60,000 bases of DNA from an uncultured Aeromonadaceae bacterium (GCA_945957385.1 CAMFKP010000017.1:1-60000), one strand, 5' to 3'; positions 39,997 to 49,060 are shown, numbered from the stretch's first letter. Made by a program: numbers and translations. The notes: generated from the sequence alone by a model not told the origin.

Positions 39997-41094
39997 ATGA
40001 TTCGTTCCGCCCAACCCGATGATCTACCCGCGCTGCTGGCGCTGGAGGAGCAGGCCTTTCCCGGCGATCGCCTCTGTGCCCGCCAGTTTCGGCGCTTCAT
40101 GCGCAGTGACACCAGTCATCTGCTGGTTGACGAGCAGCAGGAACAACTGGCCGGTTATGCCCTGCTGCTGGTGCACCATAGGACACACCTTGCCCGCCTC
40201 TACTCGCTGGCCGTTAACCCGCAATTCCGCCAACGCGGTATCGGCCGCAGCCTGTTACAAGCCTGCGAACACTTGGCGCTGAAACAGGGCTATCTCACGC
40301 TGCGCCTGGAGGTGCGGCAGGATAACCAGGGCGCCCGCCATCTCTACGAGCAGGCAGGTTACCGCCCAATCCGCATCCTGGCCCACTACTACGATGATGC
40401 CGCCGATGGCATCCGGCTGGAAAAGCGGCTGCAGCCGGGGGAGCCGGCGATGCTGCTGCCGATCCCCTACTACGCACAGACGTTGCCGTTTACCTGCGGC
40501 CCGGCCAGCCTGATGATGGCCCGCGCCGGCCTGCAACCGGATACGCCATTACAGCGCCGCGAAGAGGTGCAGATCTGGCGCGAAGCCACGACGGTGTTCA
40601 TGACCACGGGCCACGGTGGCTGTTCAGCACTGGGGCTGACACTGGCAGCCTGCCGCCGCGGCCTGCAACCGCGGGTCTGGGTCAGCCAGGCCCAGACACC
40701 GTTTTTACGCGGCGTTCGCAGCGACAGCAAACGGCAAGTCATGGAGCTGGTCCAGAACGATTTTTTGGATCAGCTGCGCGCCGTTGGCATTGAACCGCAG
40801 ATCCGCCGCCCCACCCTCGGTGAACTGGAACACGAGCTGCGGCAAGGGCATCCAGTTCTGGTACTGATCAGCACCTGGCGCCTGACCGGCGACAAGGCGC
40901 CACACTGGGTCGTGCTGATCGGCCTCGACGAACAGTTTGTGTTTTTTCATGATCCCGACGTCGACAGCAGCCGTGAGCGCCTGATATCCGCGATGCAGGT
41001 GCCGGTACGCCGCGATGACTTTGTGCGCATGATGCAATATGGGCAGGAACGCTTCAGTGCGGCGATTGCGTTGCATTGCCCGGTCCCACGCTAG
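39997..41094 (+). CDS. GNAT acetyltransferase fused to a C39-like peptidase
   Basis: This 365-residue two-domain protein begins with a GNAT N-acetyltransferase (about 1-145; acetyl-CoA loop RQRGIGRSLL at 79-88, RLEVRQDNQGARHLYEQAGY after it). The rest is a papain-like C39 domain: nucleophile Cys167 in LPFTCGPASLMM, His303 in APHWVVLIG and an aspartate in FHDPD. All three catalytic positions are present, so the peptidase should be active. There is no signal peptide, so it acts in the cytoplasm. AGGAGG precedes the ATG. It is paired with the divergent RimK-like ligase, an association seen in other proteobacteria. Substrate unknown. Confidence 0.85.
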   Translation: MIRSAQPDDLPALLALEEQAFPGDRLCARQFRRFMRSDTSHLLVDEQQEQLAGYALLLVHHRTHLARLYSLAVNPQFRQRGIGRSLLQACEHLALKQGYLTLRLEVRQDNQGARHLYEQAGYRPIRILAHYYDDAADGIRLEKRLQPGEPAMLLPIPYYAQTLPFTCGPASLMMARAGLQPDTPLQRREEVQIWREATTVFMTTGHGGCSALGLTLAACRRGLQPRVWVSQAQTPFLRGVRSDSKRQVMELVQNDFLDQLRAVGIEPQIRRPTLGELEHELRQGHPVLVLISTWRLTGDKAPHWVVLIGLDEQFVFFHDPDVDSSRERLISAMQVPVRRDDFVRMMQYGQERFSAAIALHCPVPR

Positions 41095-41170
41095 TTGCCG
41101 GCAACGCGCACTTGCCCCAGGGCGCGCCCCTGTTTAGCATCAGCCCATCTACAGATGACAAGGAGAGCCG

Positions 41171-41746
41171 ATGTTGCTCTGTTTTGGCGACTCGAATGCC
41201 TGGGGATTTCAACCTGGCGGCGGACGCTACCGACACGATCAGAGCTGGCCCGCCCTGCTGGCAGCCAGACTCGAAACCACACTGAATCTGCAAGCCCAAC
41301 CGGGTCGCACGTTGCAGGCGCAGCGGCCACAGGCGGGGCTGCTCGCGGCGCCGCAGGCGTGGCAACAGGCGTTGCAGCGCGCACCTCAGCGCATCGTGCT
41401 GGCGCTGGGTATCAATGATCTGGCGGCCGGCGCCACACCACAGGCCGTGGCGGCTTCCTTGCACTGTTATTTGCAAGCATGGCGACAATTGGCCGCCAAC
41501 ACGCCACTGATCCTGCTGGCACCGCTGCCGTTAGGCGCACTGACATCGGGCTGGCGCCAGCTGTTTCAGGGGCAAGAAGCCAACAGTCACCAGCTGGCGG
41601 CGCTGTGGCAGCAGCAGGCCCGCCAGTGGGGTTGCGGTTATTACCTGCCCCCGCCGCAGGTTGTGGGCGATGATGGCCTGCACTGGCTGGCCAGCGGCCA
41701 CCAGAGCGTCGCCGCTGACTTGCACGCGCAGTTCTTAAGCCTGTGA
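41171..41746 (+). CDS. SGNH/GDSL-family hydrolase
   Basis: This 191-residue lipase/esterase-fold enzyme begins directly with block I: LLCFGDSNAWG, nucleophile Ser8. Block III is LGINDL (Asn82), and block V DDGLHW gives Asp168 and His171. No signal peptide is present, which sets it apart from E. coli TesA and suggests a cytoplasmic esterase or deacylase. AAGGAGAG lies before the ATG. It follows the GNAT-C39 gene by 76 bases on the same strand and precedes the ycbL-type gene, so the three could form one transcript, though a functional link is only suggested. Confidence 0.85.
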   Translation: MLLCFGDSNAWGFQPGGGRYRHDQSWPALLAARLETTLNLQAQPGRTLQAQRPQAGLLAAPQAWQQALQRAPQRIVLALGINDLAAGATPQAVAASLHCYLQAWRQLAANTPLILLAPLPLGALTSGWRQLFQGQEANSHQLAALWQQQARQWGCGYYLPPPQVVGDDGLHWLASGHQSVAADLHAQFLSL

Positions 41747-41806
41747 TGCCTTGTTCACGACCGGCGGCGACAGGTAAAATGCCGCAAATCCCGTTATGGA
41801 GTCCGC

Positions 41807-42451
41807 ATGCTTAATTACCAGATCCTGCCCGTCACCCCGTTCATGCAGAACTGTACCCTGTTGTGGTGCGATGAAACCCGCGAGGCGGCACTGGTCGACC
41901 CGGGTGGTGAAGAACACCGCCTACTGGAGGCGATCGCCGAACGTGGGCTGACCCTGACCGGGTTATGGCTGACCCATGGCCATCTGGATCATGTCGGTGC
42001 CGCCCTGGAGTTGCATGAACGCACCGGCTGCCCGATTACCGGCCCCCATACCGCCGATGCCTTCTGGTTGCAGGGGTTGCCGGCACAATCCGAGATGTTT
42101 GGCTTCCCGCGTGCCGAACCCTTTGTGCCACAACGCTGGCTGCAGGAGGGTGATACGCTACAGGTTGGTCGGCAACAGCTGACGGTGCTGCACTGCCCGG
42201 GGCATACGCCGGGACACGTGGTGTTCTATAGCGATAGCGCGCAGCTGGCGCTGGTGGGCGATGTGTTGTTCCAGGGCTCCATCGGCCGCACCGACTTCCC
42301 CCAGGGCAACCATGCGGACTTGATCGCCTCGATCCAGAACAAGTTGTTGCCGCTGGGCGATGGCGTCACCTTCATTCCCGGCCACGGACCGAACTCCACC
42401 TTCGGCCGCGAGCGGCTCAGCAACCCCTTCCTGACTCAGCCGATCTGGTGA
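41807..42451 (+). CDS. ycbL: Metallo-beta-lactamase-fold hydrolase YcbL (type II glyoxalase II)
   Basis: This 214-residue protein is nearly collinear with E. coli YcbL (215), a glyoxalase II-like hydrolase of S-lactoylglutathione. Features are [14 protein letters not shown] at the N-terminus, the metal motif [53 protein letters not shown] and the last histidine in [12 protein letters not shown]. ATGs upstream are absent. The start has a short GGAG site. It ends in a terminator and closes the gene run begun by the GNAT-C39 gene. Confidence 0.93.
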   Translation: MLNYQILPVTPFMQNCTLLWCDETREAALVDPGGEEHRLLEAIAERGLTLTGLWLTHGHLDHVGAALELHERTGCPITGPHTADAFWLQGLPAQSEMFGFPRAEPFVPQRWLQEGDTLQVGRQQLTVLHCPGHTPGHVVFYSDSAQLALVGDVLFQGSIGRTDFPQGNHADLIASIQNKLLPLGDGVTFIPGHGPNSTFGRERLSNPFLTQPIW

Positions 42452-42468
42452 TCGGGCTGCAATAAACA

Positions 42469-42492
42469 GGCCCCGACATCGGGGCCCGTTTT
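42469..42492. terminator. Terminator after ycbL
   Basis: GGCCCCGA and TCGGGGCC form a tight stem with TTTT on the plus side and TGTTTATT on the minus side. It can serve both ycbL and the convergent unknown gene. Confidence 0.8.
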
Positions 42493-42531
42493 CTGGCATG
42501 ATTTACTGGCATGACACGCCAGCGCAACGCG

Positions 42532-43047
42532 TTACCACATCACCATCGATACCGTGGTGCCCCCATCTTTCGGGAAGAAGTAACCGAAGAAAGGACCACG
42601 CGACTGACGCACCACATACAGCATCACGAAGGTATTGGGAGCGATCCAGCGACACAGGCCACGCCGGTTGGGAACATCCTGATTCAGGAAGCCGCCGATC
42701 AAACGTACGGTGCCATTGAACAGCCCCGCCTTCTCATGAAAAATCTGGGATGCCATGCGAAACTCATCGGCAGCAATCTGGCTGGGCACCGGATCGTATT
42801 CCCCGTGCCACAGAATGGCCTCCTGATAGCCTTCCGGCATCACGGGATGACGCTGCTGGAAATCGACAAACGCATCGACGACCTGACGCTCAGTGAAACA
42901 GTATTCGCCCCACAGCGCGTCCAGATCGAGACAGTCTTGATGATCAAACGTGTTGCGCATAAACAGTGCGTCGAACACCTCTTGTGCCGGCAAGCCCGTC
43001 AACTGGGAATATAAAGCACCGGTTTTTTTCTGTTCCTGCACCGACAT
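42532..43047 (-). CDS. 171-residue hypothetical protein
   Basis: No family was recognised. The protein is soluble and acidic, starts MSVQEQKKTGALYSQLTG and contains LDLDALWGEYCFTERQVVDAF and a glycine-, aromatic-rich C-terminus (RGPFFGYFFPKDGG, ending VSMVMW). It has no signal peptide or membrane helix. AGGAGGAA lies upstream, two bases before an in-frame GTG and eleven before the ATG at 43047. The ATG is favoured, but the GTG (43056, three residues more) is possible. It converges on ycbL and stands 337 bases from the urt operon. Confidence 0.65.
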   Translation of the reverse strand: MSVQEQKKTGALYSQLTGLPAQEVFDALFMRNTFDHQDCLDLDALWGEYCFTERQVVDAFVDFQQRHPVMPEGYQEAILWHGEYDPVPSQIAADEFRMASQIFHEKAGLFNGTVRLIGGFLNQDVPNRRGLCRWIAPNTFVMLYVVRQSRGPFFGYFFPKDGGTTVSMVMW

Positions 43048-43341
43048 GGCAGTCACTTCCTCCTGTCTGCAGCCCGAGGCACTAAAAAAATCATCGCGCG
43101 CCAGATCATGCGGTCAGGCGCGGCGACGTCGAACCATTTTTTCCCATTTTGCCAGCCAGGTCACCGGAAATGTCGCCAAGACGCGAGCCACATAGCCAAA
43201 TGCCTCTTTTGTCGACAGTTAGCGGCGATCTCTTCGCCAGCCGCAGGTTAAGCTGACATGATTACCACAAAATAGCAGCCTGAAACTCACGCTATTATTA
43301 AGTTTGATTTAATAATCGCGCCCAGCTGGATGTGCTGGCAC
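43048..43341. other. Intergenic region between the unknown gene and the urt operon
   Basis: These roughly 290 bases hold the promoter region of the 171-residue protein gene. An ATTATTAA/TTAATAAT inverted repeat (43294-43316, loop 7) looks like a regulatory site or promoter core on the minus strand. A short open frame at 43218-43114 on the minus strand (see findings) is the only coding hint. Confidence 0.4.
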
Positions 43342-43363
43342 AAAAAAGGCGCCCACAGGCGCC
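43342..43363 (-). terminator. Terminator of the urt operon
   Basis: On the minus strand GGCGCC-TGTG-GGCGCC is followed by six T, 22 bases past the urtE stop. Confidence 0.92.
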
Positions 43364-43384
43364 AGAATAGGCAAGCCGAGAGGC

Positions 43385-44080
43385 TCAAACGGTGAGGTAG
43401 GTACGGATCAGCTGCTCGTCCAGCTCGGACATGGCGCCGGAGGCCACCACCCGGCCCCGATCCAGCAGACTGAAGCGATCACCAACCTTGCGCGCGAACG
43501 GTAGCTTCTGCTCCACCAGCAATACGGTGAGGCCAATCTCGCGATTAAGACGACGGATGATGTCGCCAATTTCCGCAACCACGTTCGGCTGGATCCCCTC
43601 GGTCGGTTCATCGAGGATCAGCAGCTTCGGATCCAGCACCAGCGCCCGACCAATCGCCAACTGCTGCTGCTGGCCACCGGAGAGATCGCCGCCTCGGCGC
43701 TGGCGCATCTGCTTGAGCACCGGAAACAGTTCATAGATGAACTCGGGGATCTGCCGCACCTTGTCACGCCGCGCCGCCAGACCAATTTTCAGATTCTCCT
43801 CCACCGTGAGCAGCGGGAAGATCTGCCGCCCTTGGGGCACGTAGCCGATGCCGAGCTCGGCCCGGCGTTCGGCGCGCAACGGCGCCAGATCGGTACCATC
43901 GAACAGCACGCTGCCACTGCGCAACGCCAGCTGGCCCATGATGGCATTGAGCAGGGTGGTCTTGCCAACGCCGTTACGCCCCATCAGGCACAGGCATTCG
44001 CCGGCCTTAACCTCCAGACTCAGATCCCACAGGGTGTGGGACTGGCCATAAAACTGATTCACGCCGTCGATCTTCAGCAT
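43385..44080 (-). CDS. urtE: Urea ABC transporter ATPase UrtE
   Basis: UrtE is one of the two cytoplasmic ATPases of the urea importer, in the LivF group of branched-chain-type ABC proteins. The 231 residues show Walker A GRNGVGKTTLLN, the LIV-type GIGYVPQGRQIFPLLTVEENL segment, signature LSGGQQQQLAIGRAL and Walker B LLILDEPTEGIQPN. The IQPN motif after Walker B is typical of UrtE. It overlaps urtD by 7 bases and is the last gene of the operon. Confidence 0.95.
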   Translation of the reverse strand: MLKIDGVNQFYGQSHTLWDLSLEVKAGECLCLMGRNGVGKTTLLNAIMGQLALRSGSVLFDGTDLAPLRAERRAELGIGYVPQGRQIFPLLTVEENLKIGLAARRDKVRQIPEFIYELFPVLKQMRQRRGGDLSGGQQQQLAIGRALVLDPKLLILDEPTEGIQPNVVAEIGDIIRRLNREIGLTVLLVEQKLPFARKVGDRFSLLDRGRVVASGAMSELDEQLIRTYLTV

Positions 44081-44913
44081 GCTGCCTCCCCCAGATAGAC
44101 TTCGATGACCCTGGGATCGGATTGCACCTGTGCCATGCTGCCTTCGGCAAGCACAGACCCTTGATGCAGCACCGTCACCCGCTTGGCAATACTGCGCACA
44201 AAATCCATGTCATGTTCGACCACCACGACAGAGTGCTCCCCGGCCAGCGACGTCAGCAGCTCGGCCGTGCGCTCCATCTCCTGATGGGTCATGCCGGCGA
44301 CCGGCTCATCCACCAACAGCAGCTGGGGACGCTGCATCAGCAACATGCCAATTTCCAGCCACTGCTTTTGACCATGGGACAAGACCCCGGCCAGGCGTTT
44401 ACGCTCGGGCACCAGCCCAATCAGTAACAACACCTGATCCAGATAGTCGCGCTCTTCCCCGCTGAGCCGGCCACGGAAGGTGTGCCAAACCCGCTTATTG
44501 CCGGCCATCGCCAACTCCAGGTTCTCCTCGACCGTCAACGGCTCGAAGACGCTGGGTTTTTGAAATTTGCGACCAATACCGACATCGGCGATCGCCGGCT
44601 CATCCAGCGCCAGCAGATCGATGTTCTGGCCAAACCAGGCCGAGCCGGTATCGGGCCGGGTCTTGCCGGTGATGACATCCATCATGGTGCTCTTGCCTGC
44701 GCCATTGGGGCCTATGATGCAACGCAGCTCTCCGGCTTCGATGTAGAGGTTGAGATTGTTCAGCGCCTTGAAGCCATCGAAGCTGACGGAGATCTCCTCC
44801 AGATAGAGGATCATGCCGTGGGTCAGGTTCAGATCCGGCTGTTGACGCGGCGAGAAGCGGTGCCGCCAGTAATCCGGGGTAAACAGCTCTCGGGTATGGG
44901 CCAACATGTTCAT
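44074..44913 (-). CDS. urtD: Urea ABC transporter ATPase UrtD
   Basis: UrtD is the LivG-type ATPase of the urea importer. In 279 residues it has an N-terminal extension, Walker A GPNGAGKSTMMDV, the GRKFQKPSVFEPLTVEENLELA block, signature LSHGQKQWLEIG and Walker B LLLVDEPVAGMTHQE. The histidine in the signature and the MTHQE after Walker B set UrtD apart from LivG. Its start overlaps the end of urtC by 4 bases, so translation is coupled. Confidence 0.95.
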   Translation of the reverse strand: MNMLAHTRELFTPDYWRHRFSPRQQPDLNLTHGMILYLEEISVSFDGFKALNNLNLYIEAGELRCIIGPNGAGKSTMMDVITGKTRPDTGSAWFGQNIDLLALDEPAIADVGIGRKFQKPSVFEPLTVEENLELAMAGNKRVWHTFRGRLSGEERDYLDQVLLLIGLVPERKRLAGVLSHGQKQWLEIGMLLMQRPQLLLVDEPVAGMTHQEMERTAELLTSLAGEHSVVVVEHDMDFVRSIAKRVTVLHQGSVLAEGSMAQVQSDPRVIEVYLGEAAC

Positions 44914-45992
44914 GCCTGCACCTCCTTACGGGATAACAGCCCCATGACACCGCGGGGCAAAAACAGCGTTACCAGCACAAACAGCGCGCCCAGGGCATAC
45001 AGCCACTCGTCCGGCAGCACGCCGGTAAACACCGACTTGGCATAGTTGACGAGCAATGCCCCGAGCACGGCGCCATACAGCGTGGCCCGGCCACCGACCG
45101 CCACCCAGATCACCAGCTCGATGGAGTTGAGCGGTGAAAACTCGCCGGGATTGATGATGCCGACCTGAGGCACATACAAAGCCCCGGCCAGCCCGGCCAG
45201 CATCGCCGAGAAGACAAACAGCGCCAGCTTGAACCACTCGACACGGTAGCCGATGAAGCGGGTACGCATCTCGGCATCGCGGATCGCGACGGCAACCCGC
45301 CCCAGGCGCGAGCTGACGATCAGCCGGCACGCCAGATACCCCAGCGTCAGCGCCAGGGCCGAAGCGATGAAGAGCCCCAGGCGCATGCCATCCGAGGCCA
45401 GCGGCAGGCCCAGCAGATCCTTGAAGTCGGTCAGCCCGTTGTTGCCACCAAAGCCCATCTCGTTACGAAAGAACGCCAGCATCAACGCATAGGTCAGGGC
45501 CTGGGTCATGATCGACAGATAGACGCCAGTGACCCGGGAGCGAAATGCCAGAAAGCCGAACACAAACGCCAGCAGGCCCGGCACCAGCAACATCAGCGGC
45601 AACGCCAGCGCAAAGTGCTCCACGCCATGCCAGAACCACGGTAATTCATGCCAGTTCAAGAACACCATGAAATCGGGCAGCTCGGCATTGCCATACACGC
45701 CACGATCACCGATCTGGCGCATCAGATACATGCCCATCACATAGCCACCCAGTGCGAAGAAGGCACCGTGCCCGAGGCTCAATATCCCCAGATAGCCCCA
45801 CACCAGATCCAGTGCCACCGCCAGCAGCGCATAGCACAGGTATTTGCCCAGCAGCGTGACGGTGTTGCTGCCAACATACAGCGCGCTCCCCGCCGGCAGC
45901 AGCCAGTTCGACAACACCACCAGGGCGACGCCCAGCCACAGCACGGCAAACAGTACCTGACCTCGTTTGTCCTGTAACACGCCTTGCCACAT
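44910..45992 (-). CDS. urtC: Urea ABC transporter permease UrtC
   Basis: UrtC is the LivM-like inner-membrane permease subunit. The 360-residue protein has about nine hydrophobic segments, with the marked GYLGILSLGHGAFFALGGYVMGMYLMRQ motif early and the conserved RVTGVYLSIMTQALTYALMLAFFRNEMGFGGNNGLTDF segment in the middle. A later VAIRDAEMRTRFIGYRVEWFKL EAA-like loop binds the ATPases. It lies 3 bases after urtB and overlaps urtD. Confidence 0.94.
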   Translation of the reverse strand: MWQGVLQDKRGQVLFAVLWLGVALVVLSNWLLPAGSALYVGSNTVTLLGKYLCYALLAVALDLVWGYLGILSLGHGAFFALGGYVMGMYLMRQIGDRGVYGNAELPDFMVFLNWHELPWFWHGVEHFALALPLMLLVPGLLAFVFGFLAFRSRVTGVYLSIMTQALTYALMLAFFRNEMGFGGNNGLTDFKDLLGLPLASDGMRLGLFIASALALTLGYLACRLIVSSRLGRVAVAIRDAEMRTRFIGYRVEWFKLALFVFSAMLAGLAGALYVPQVGIINPGEFSPLNSIELVIWVAVGGRATLYGAVLGALLVNYAKSVFTGVLPDEWLYALGALFVLVTLFLPRGVMGLLSRKEVQA

Positions 45993-45995
45993 GCC

Positions 45996-47648
45996 TTAAC
46001 CCTCCACCGCACGGCCGCGTTGCGGAAACAGACCGCGCGGACGTTTTTGAATAAACAGGATGATCGCCACCAGGATCACGATCTTCGCCAGCATGGCGCC
46101 GGCCAGCGGCTCCAGCAGCTTGTTCGCCACCCCCAGCGTCAATCCCGCCACCAGGGTGCCCCACAAGTTGCCGACGCCGCCAAACACCACCACCATGAAG
46201 GCATCGACAATGTAGTTCTGACCGAGATTCGGGCCGACATTGGTCAGCTGGGACAAGGCCACGCCGGCAATCCCGGCGATACCGGAGCCGAGGCCAAATG
46301 TCAGGGCATTCACCCGGGCTGAATGCACCCCCATGCTGCGCGCCATGGCCCGGTTTTGCGACACGGCACGCACCTCCAGCCCCAGGCGGCTGCGCTTGAG
46401 CAACCACATCAAGCCGCTGAACACCAGCAGGCAGAACAGGATGATGCACAGGCGATTTTGCGTCAGCGCCAGAAACCCATTGATCGTCAAGGTGCCACTC
46501 ATGAACGCCGGCATCACCACGCTCTGGTTCAGCGGCGAGAAGAGGCTGCGCACCGCCTGTTGCAACAGCAGGCTAATGCCAAACGTGGCCAGCAGCGTCT
46601 CCAGAGGGCGGCCGTACAGGTAGCGGATCACGCAGCGCTCGATCACGATGCCGACCAGGCCGGAGACGACAAACGCAGCCGGGATCGATAACAGCAACGC
46701 CAGTGCCGGCTGACCGGGCAGCCACTGCTGCAGCACAAAGGTGGTATAGGCGCCGAGCATCATCAGCTCACCATGGGCCATGTTGATCACGCCCATGACC
46801 CCGAAGGTGATCGCCAGCCCGATCCCGGCCAGTACCAGCACCGAGCCCAGACTCAGGCCGAAGTAGAGGGTTTCGACACCGGCATAGAATTGCTGACTGC
46901 GCGTCAAGGCGCGCAGGCCATCGCGGGCGGCATGTTTGACCGCCACATCGCTGTCTTGTTCCGCAGTCGTGCGCAATGCCACGATCACGAGCGGGTGTTT
47001 CACCGCGGCCAGCGTCAACACGGCGTTATGGCGCACCCGCGCCTCCGCACTATGCAGATCCCCCATCGCCAAGGCCGCCTTAAGTGCCTCGGTGACTCGG
47101 CTATCCGTCTCTTGTTGTAACCGCGCCCGTAACGCCGTGGTTTGTGCCGGCGTCACCTTGCCAAACATCGCCTCGACCGCCGCCAGCCGCCGAGCCGGAT
47201 CGGCATCGGTCAATGCCAGATCGGCCGCCAGCTGTGACAGCTGTTCACGCAGCGCATTGTTGACGGCGACCCGCTTGAAATCCCGACTCTTGCCGGAGAT
47301 CGCCGCCCCGTCGTGCAGCGCCGTGTAAGCCTGGCCCTCTTTGAGCACCAGCAGGCCATCCTGCTTACGGTAGTAGAGCTCTCCGTCCGCCAGCGCGCTA
47401 AATAGCGTCGGCACATACTGAGCCCCGCTGGCGGCCAGCGCCGTCAGCGCCTGGGCCTTGTCTTCGAAATTCTTGCCGGTCAGTACCTGTTCGGCCTGTT
47501 CGACACTCATCGCCGCAGCCTGTGCTCCCCACAAACACAGCAGCATCGCCAGCGCGACCCGCGCCCAGCGTTGCACCTTTCTTAAGCTGGCGCCCAGGTC
47601 GGCGCTGTGTTCCCTGATTGCAGATCGGATCGCGATTTCCTGCATCAT
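45996..47648 (-). CDS. urtB: Urea ABC transporter permease UrtB
   Basis: UrtB is the LivH-like permease. The protein is 550 residues, because proteobacterial UrtB carries an N-terminal non-membrane domain of about 250 residues before the permease. Here a hydrophobic segment (VALAMLLCLWGAQAAA, about residues 32-47) acts as signal or anchor. Helical repeats follow, then the permease (FGLSLGSVLVLAGIGLAITFGVMGVINMAHGELMMLGAYTTF onward, about eight helices). The ATG at 47648 has AAGGGA six bases upstream. The frame is open 17 codons further. A strong hairpin separates it from urtA. Confidence 0.93.
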   Translation of the reverse strand: MMQEIAIRSAIREHSADLGASLRKVQRWARVALAMLLCLWGAQAAAMSVEQAEQVLTGKNFEDKAQALTALAASGAQYVPTLFSALADGELYYRKQDGLLVLKEGQAYTALHDGAAISGKSRDFKRVAVNNALREQLSQLAADLALTDADPARRLAAVEAMFGKVTPAQTTALRARLQQETDSRVTEALKAALAMGDLHSAEARVRHNAVLTLAAVKHPLVIVALRTTAEQDSDVAVKHAARDGLRALTRSQQFYAGVETLYFGLSLGSVLVLAGIGLAITFGVMGVINMAHGELMMLGAYTTFVLQQWLPGQPALALLLSIPAAFVVSGLVGIVIERCVIRYLYGRPLETLLATFGISLLLQQAVRSLFSPLNQSVVMPAFMSGTLTINGFLALTQNRLCIILFCLLVFSGLMWLLKRSRLGLEVRAVSQNRAMARSMGVHSARVNALTFGLGSGIAGIAGVALSQLTNVGPNLGQNYIVDAFMVVVFGGVGNLWGTLVAGLTLGVANKLLEPLAGAMLAKIVILVAIILFIQKRPRGLFPQRGRAVEG

Positions 47649-47723
47649 GACATCCCTTCTGTTTACCTCTGGTGGTGGACCGCCGGTGCAGTCCACCAAC
47701 GTGAGCCACCCGCGGTGACTCGA

Positions 47724-47744
47724 CCGGGAGGCCTGGCCTCCCGG
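47724..47744 (-). other. Intercistronic hairpin between urtA and urtB
   Basis: CCGGGAGGC and GCCTCCCGG form a perfect 9-bp GC-rich stem with a 3-base loop, without a T tract. Such hairpins often protect the upstream mRNA and keep the binding-protein gene more expressed than the permease genes. That role is inferred. Confidence 0.7.
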
Positions 47745-47753
47745 TGTTACGCC

Positions 47754-49043
47754 TTACTTGCCGCTACCGCCACACTTGCCGGTTTTGACATTGAAATTGC
47801 CGCAGGCCAGCGGTTTGCGCCAATCGGAGATCAGATCACGCGAACCCGGCAGATAGTCAGACCACTCATCCCCGACCACAGTGCCCTTGGTCTCGGAGAC
47901 CACTTCGAACTGACCATCGTCCTGGATCTCGCCAATCAATACCGGCTTGGTGATGTGATGGTTTGGCATCATGGTGGCCGTACCGCCGGTCAGGTTCGGT
48001 ACGCTGACACCAATCAGCGCCTCCTGGACGGCATCCGGATCCGTAGTGCCGGCCTTCTCGACCGCTTTTACCCACATGTTGAAGCCGATGTAGGTGGCTT
48101 CCATTGGGTCATTGGTGACGCGATTCGCCTTGCCGGTAAACTTGTGCCAGGTATCGATAAACTGGCTGTTCTCATCCGACTCGACGCTCTGGAAGTAGTT
48201 CCAGGCGGCCAGGTGGCCCACCAGCGGCTTGGTGTCGATACCGGAGAGCTCCTCTTCACCCACCGAGAACGCCACGACCGGAATGTCCTTGGCCGAGATC
48301 CCCTGGTTGCCAAGCTCCTTGTAGAACGGCACGTTGGCATCGCCATTGATCGTCGACACCACGGCCGTCTTCTTGCCGGCTGAGCCGAACTTCTTCACAT
48401 CCGCCACGATAGACTGCCAGTCGGAATGGCCAAACGGCGTGTAGTTGACCATGATGTCCGCGGCCTTGACGCCCTTGGCCTTGAGGTAGGCCTCGAGGAT
48501 CTTGTTGGTGGTCCGCGGGTAGACATAATCCGTGCCCAGCAGCGCCCAGCGCTGGACTCCTTGCGCCATCAGATAGTCGACGGCCGGAATGGCTTGCTGG
48601 TTTGGTGCAGCACCGGTGTAGAACACATTCTTCGACGACTCTTCACCTTCATACTGCACCGGGTAGAACAGGATGCTGTCGAGCTCTTCCACCACCGGCA
48701 GCACCGACTTGCGCGATACCGACGTCCAGCAACCGAAGATCGCCGCCACCTTGTCTTTTTGAATCAGTTCACGGGCCTTTTCGGCAAACAGTGGCCAGTT
48801 GGAGGCCGGATCCACCACCACAGGCTCAAGCTTCTTGCCCAACACCCCACCTTTCTTGTTCTGCTCGTCGATCAGCATCAACATGGTGTCTTTAAGCGTG
48901 GTTTCGGAAATTGCCATGGTACCGGACAGCGAGTGCAGCACGCCGATCTTGATGGTGCCGTCCGCAGCCATAACACCAGCGGATGCCATGGCCAACGCCA
49001 GCAGCGACAGACGGGAAGCGTGAACCAATGATTTGTTTTTCAT
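47754..49043 (-). CDS. urtA: Urea ABC transporter substrate-binding protein UrtA
   Basis: UrtA is the periplasmic urea-binding protein. The 429-residue precursor has a signal peptide cut after about residue 26 (VMAADGTIKIG). The mature LivJ/AmiC-like fold shows IGVLHSLSGTMAISETTLKD, EPVVVDPASNWPLFAEKAREL, AIFGCWTSVSRKSVLPVVEE, FYPVQYEGEESSKNVFYTGA and HLAAWNYFQSVES, all typical of UrtA. The C-terminus has four cysteines in two pairs (ACGNFNVKTGKCGG). AAGGAG precedes the ATG. It is read after gntR across an attenuator-like hairpin. Confidence 0.96.
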   Translation of the reverse strand: MKNKSLVHASRLSLLALAMASAGVMAADGTIKIGVLHSLSGTMAISETTLKDTMLMLIDEQNKKGGVLGKKLEPVVVDPASNWPLFAEKARELIQKDKVAAIFGCWTSVSRKSVLPVVEELDSILFYPVQYEGEESSKNVFYTGAAPNQQAIPAVDYLMAQGVQRWALLGTDYVYPRTTNKILEAYLKAKGVKAADIMVNYTPFGHSDWQSIVADVKKFGSAGKKTAVVSTINGDANVPFYKELGNQGISAKDIPVVAFSVGEEELSGIDTKPLVGHLAAWNYFQSVESDENSQFIDTWHKFTGKANRVTNDPMEATYIGFNMWVKAVEKAGTTDPDAVQEALIGVSVPNLTGGTATMMPNHHITKPVLIGEIQDDGQFEVVSETKGTVVGDEWSDYLPGSRDLISDWRKPLACGNFNVKTGKCGGSGK

Positions 49044-49060
49044 GAAACTTCTCCTTGTTT

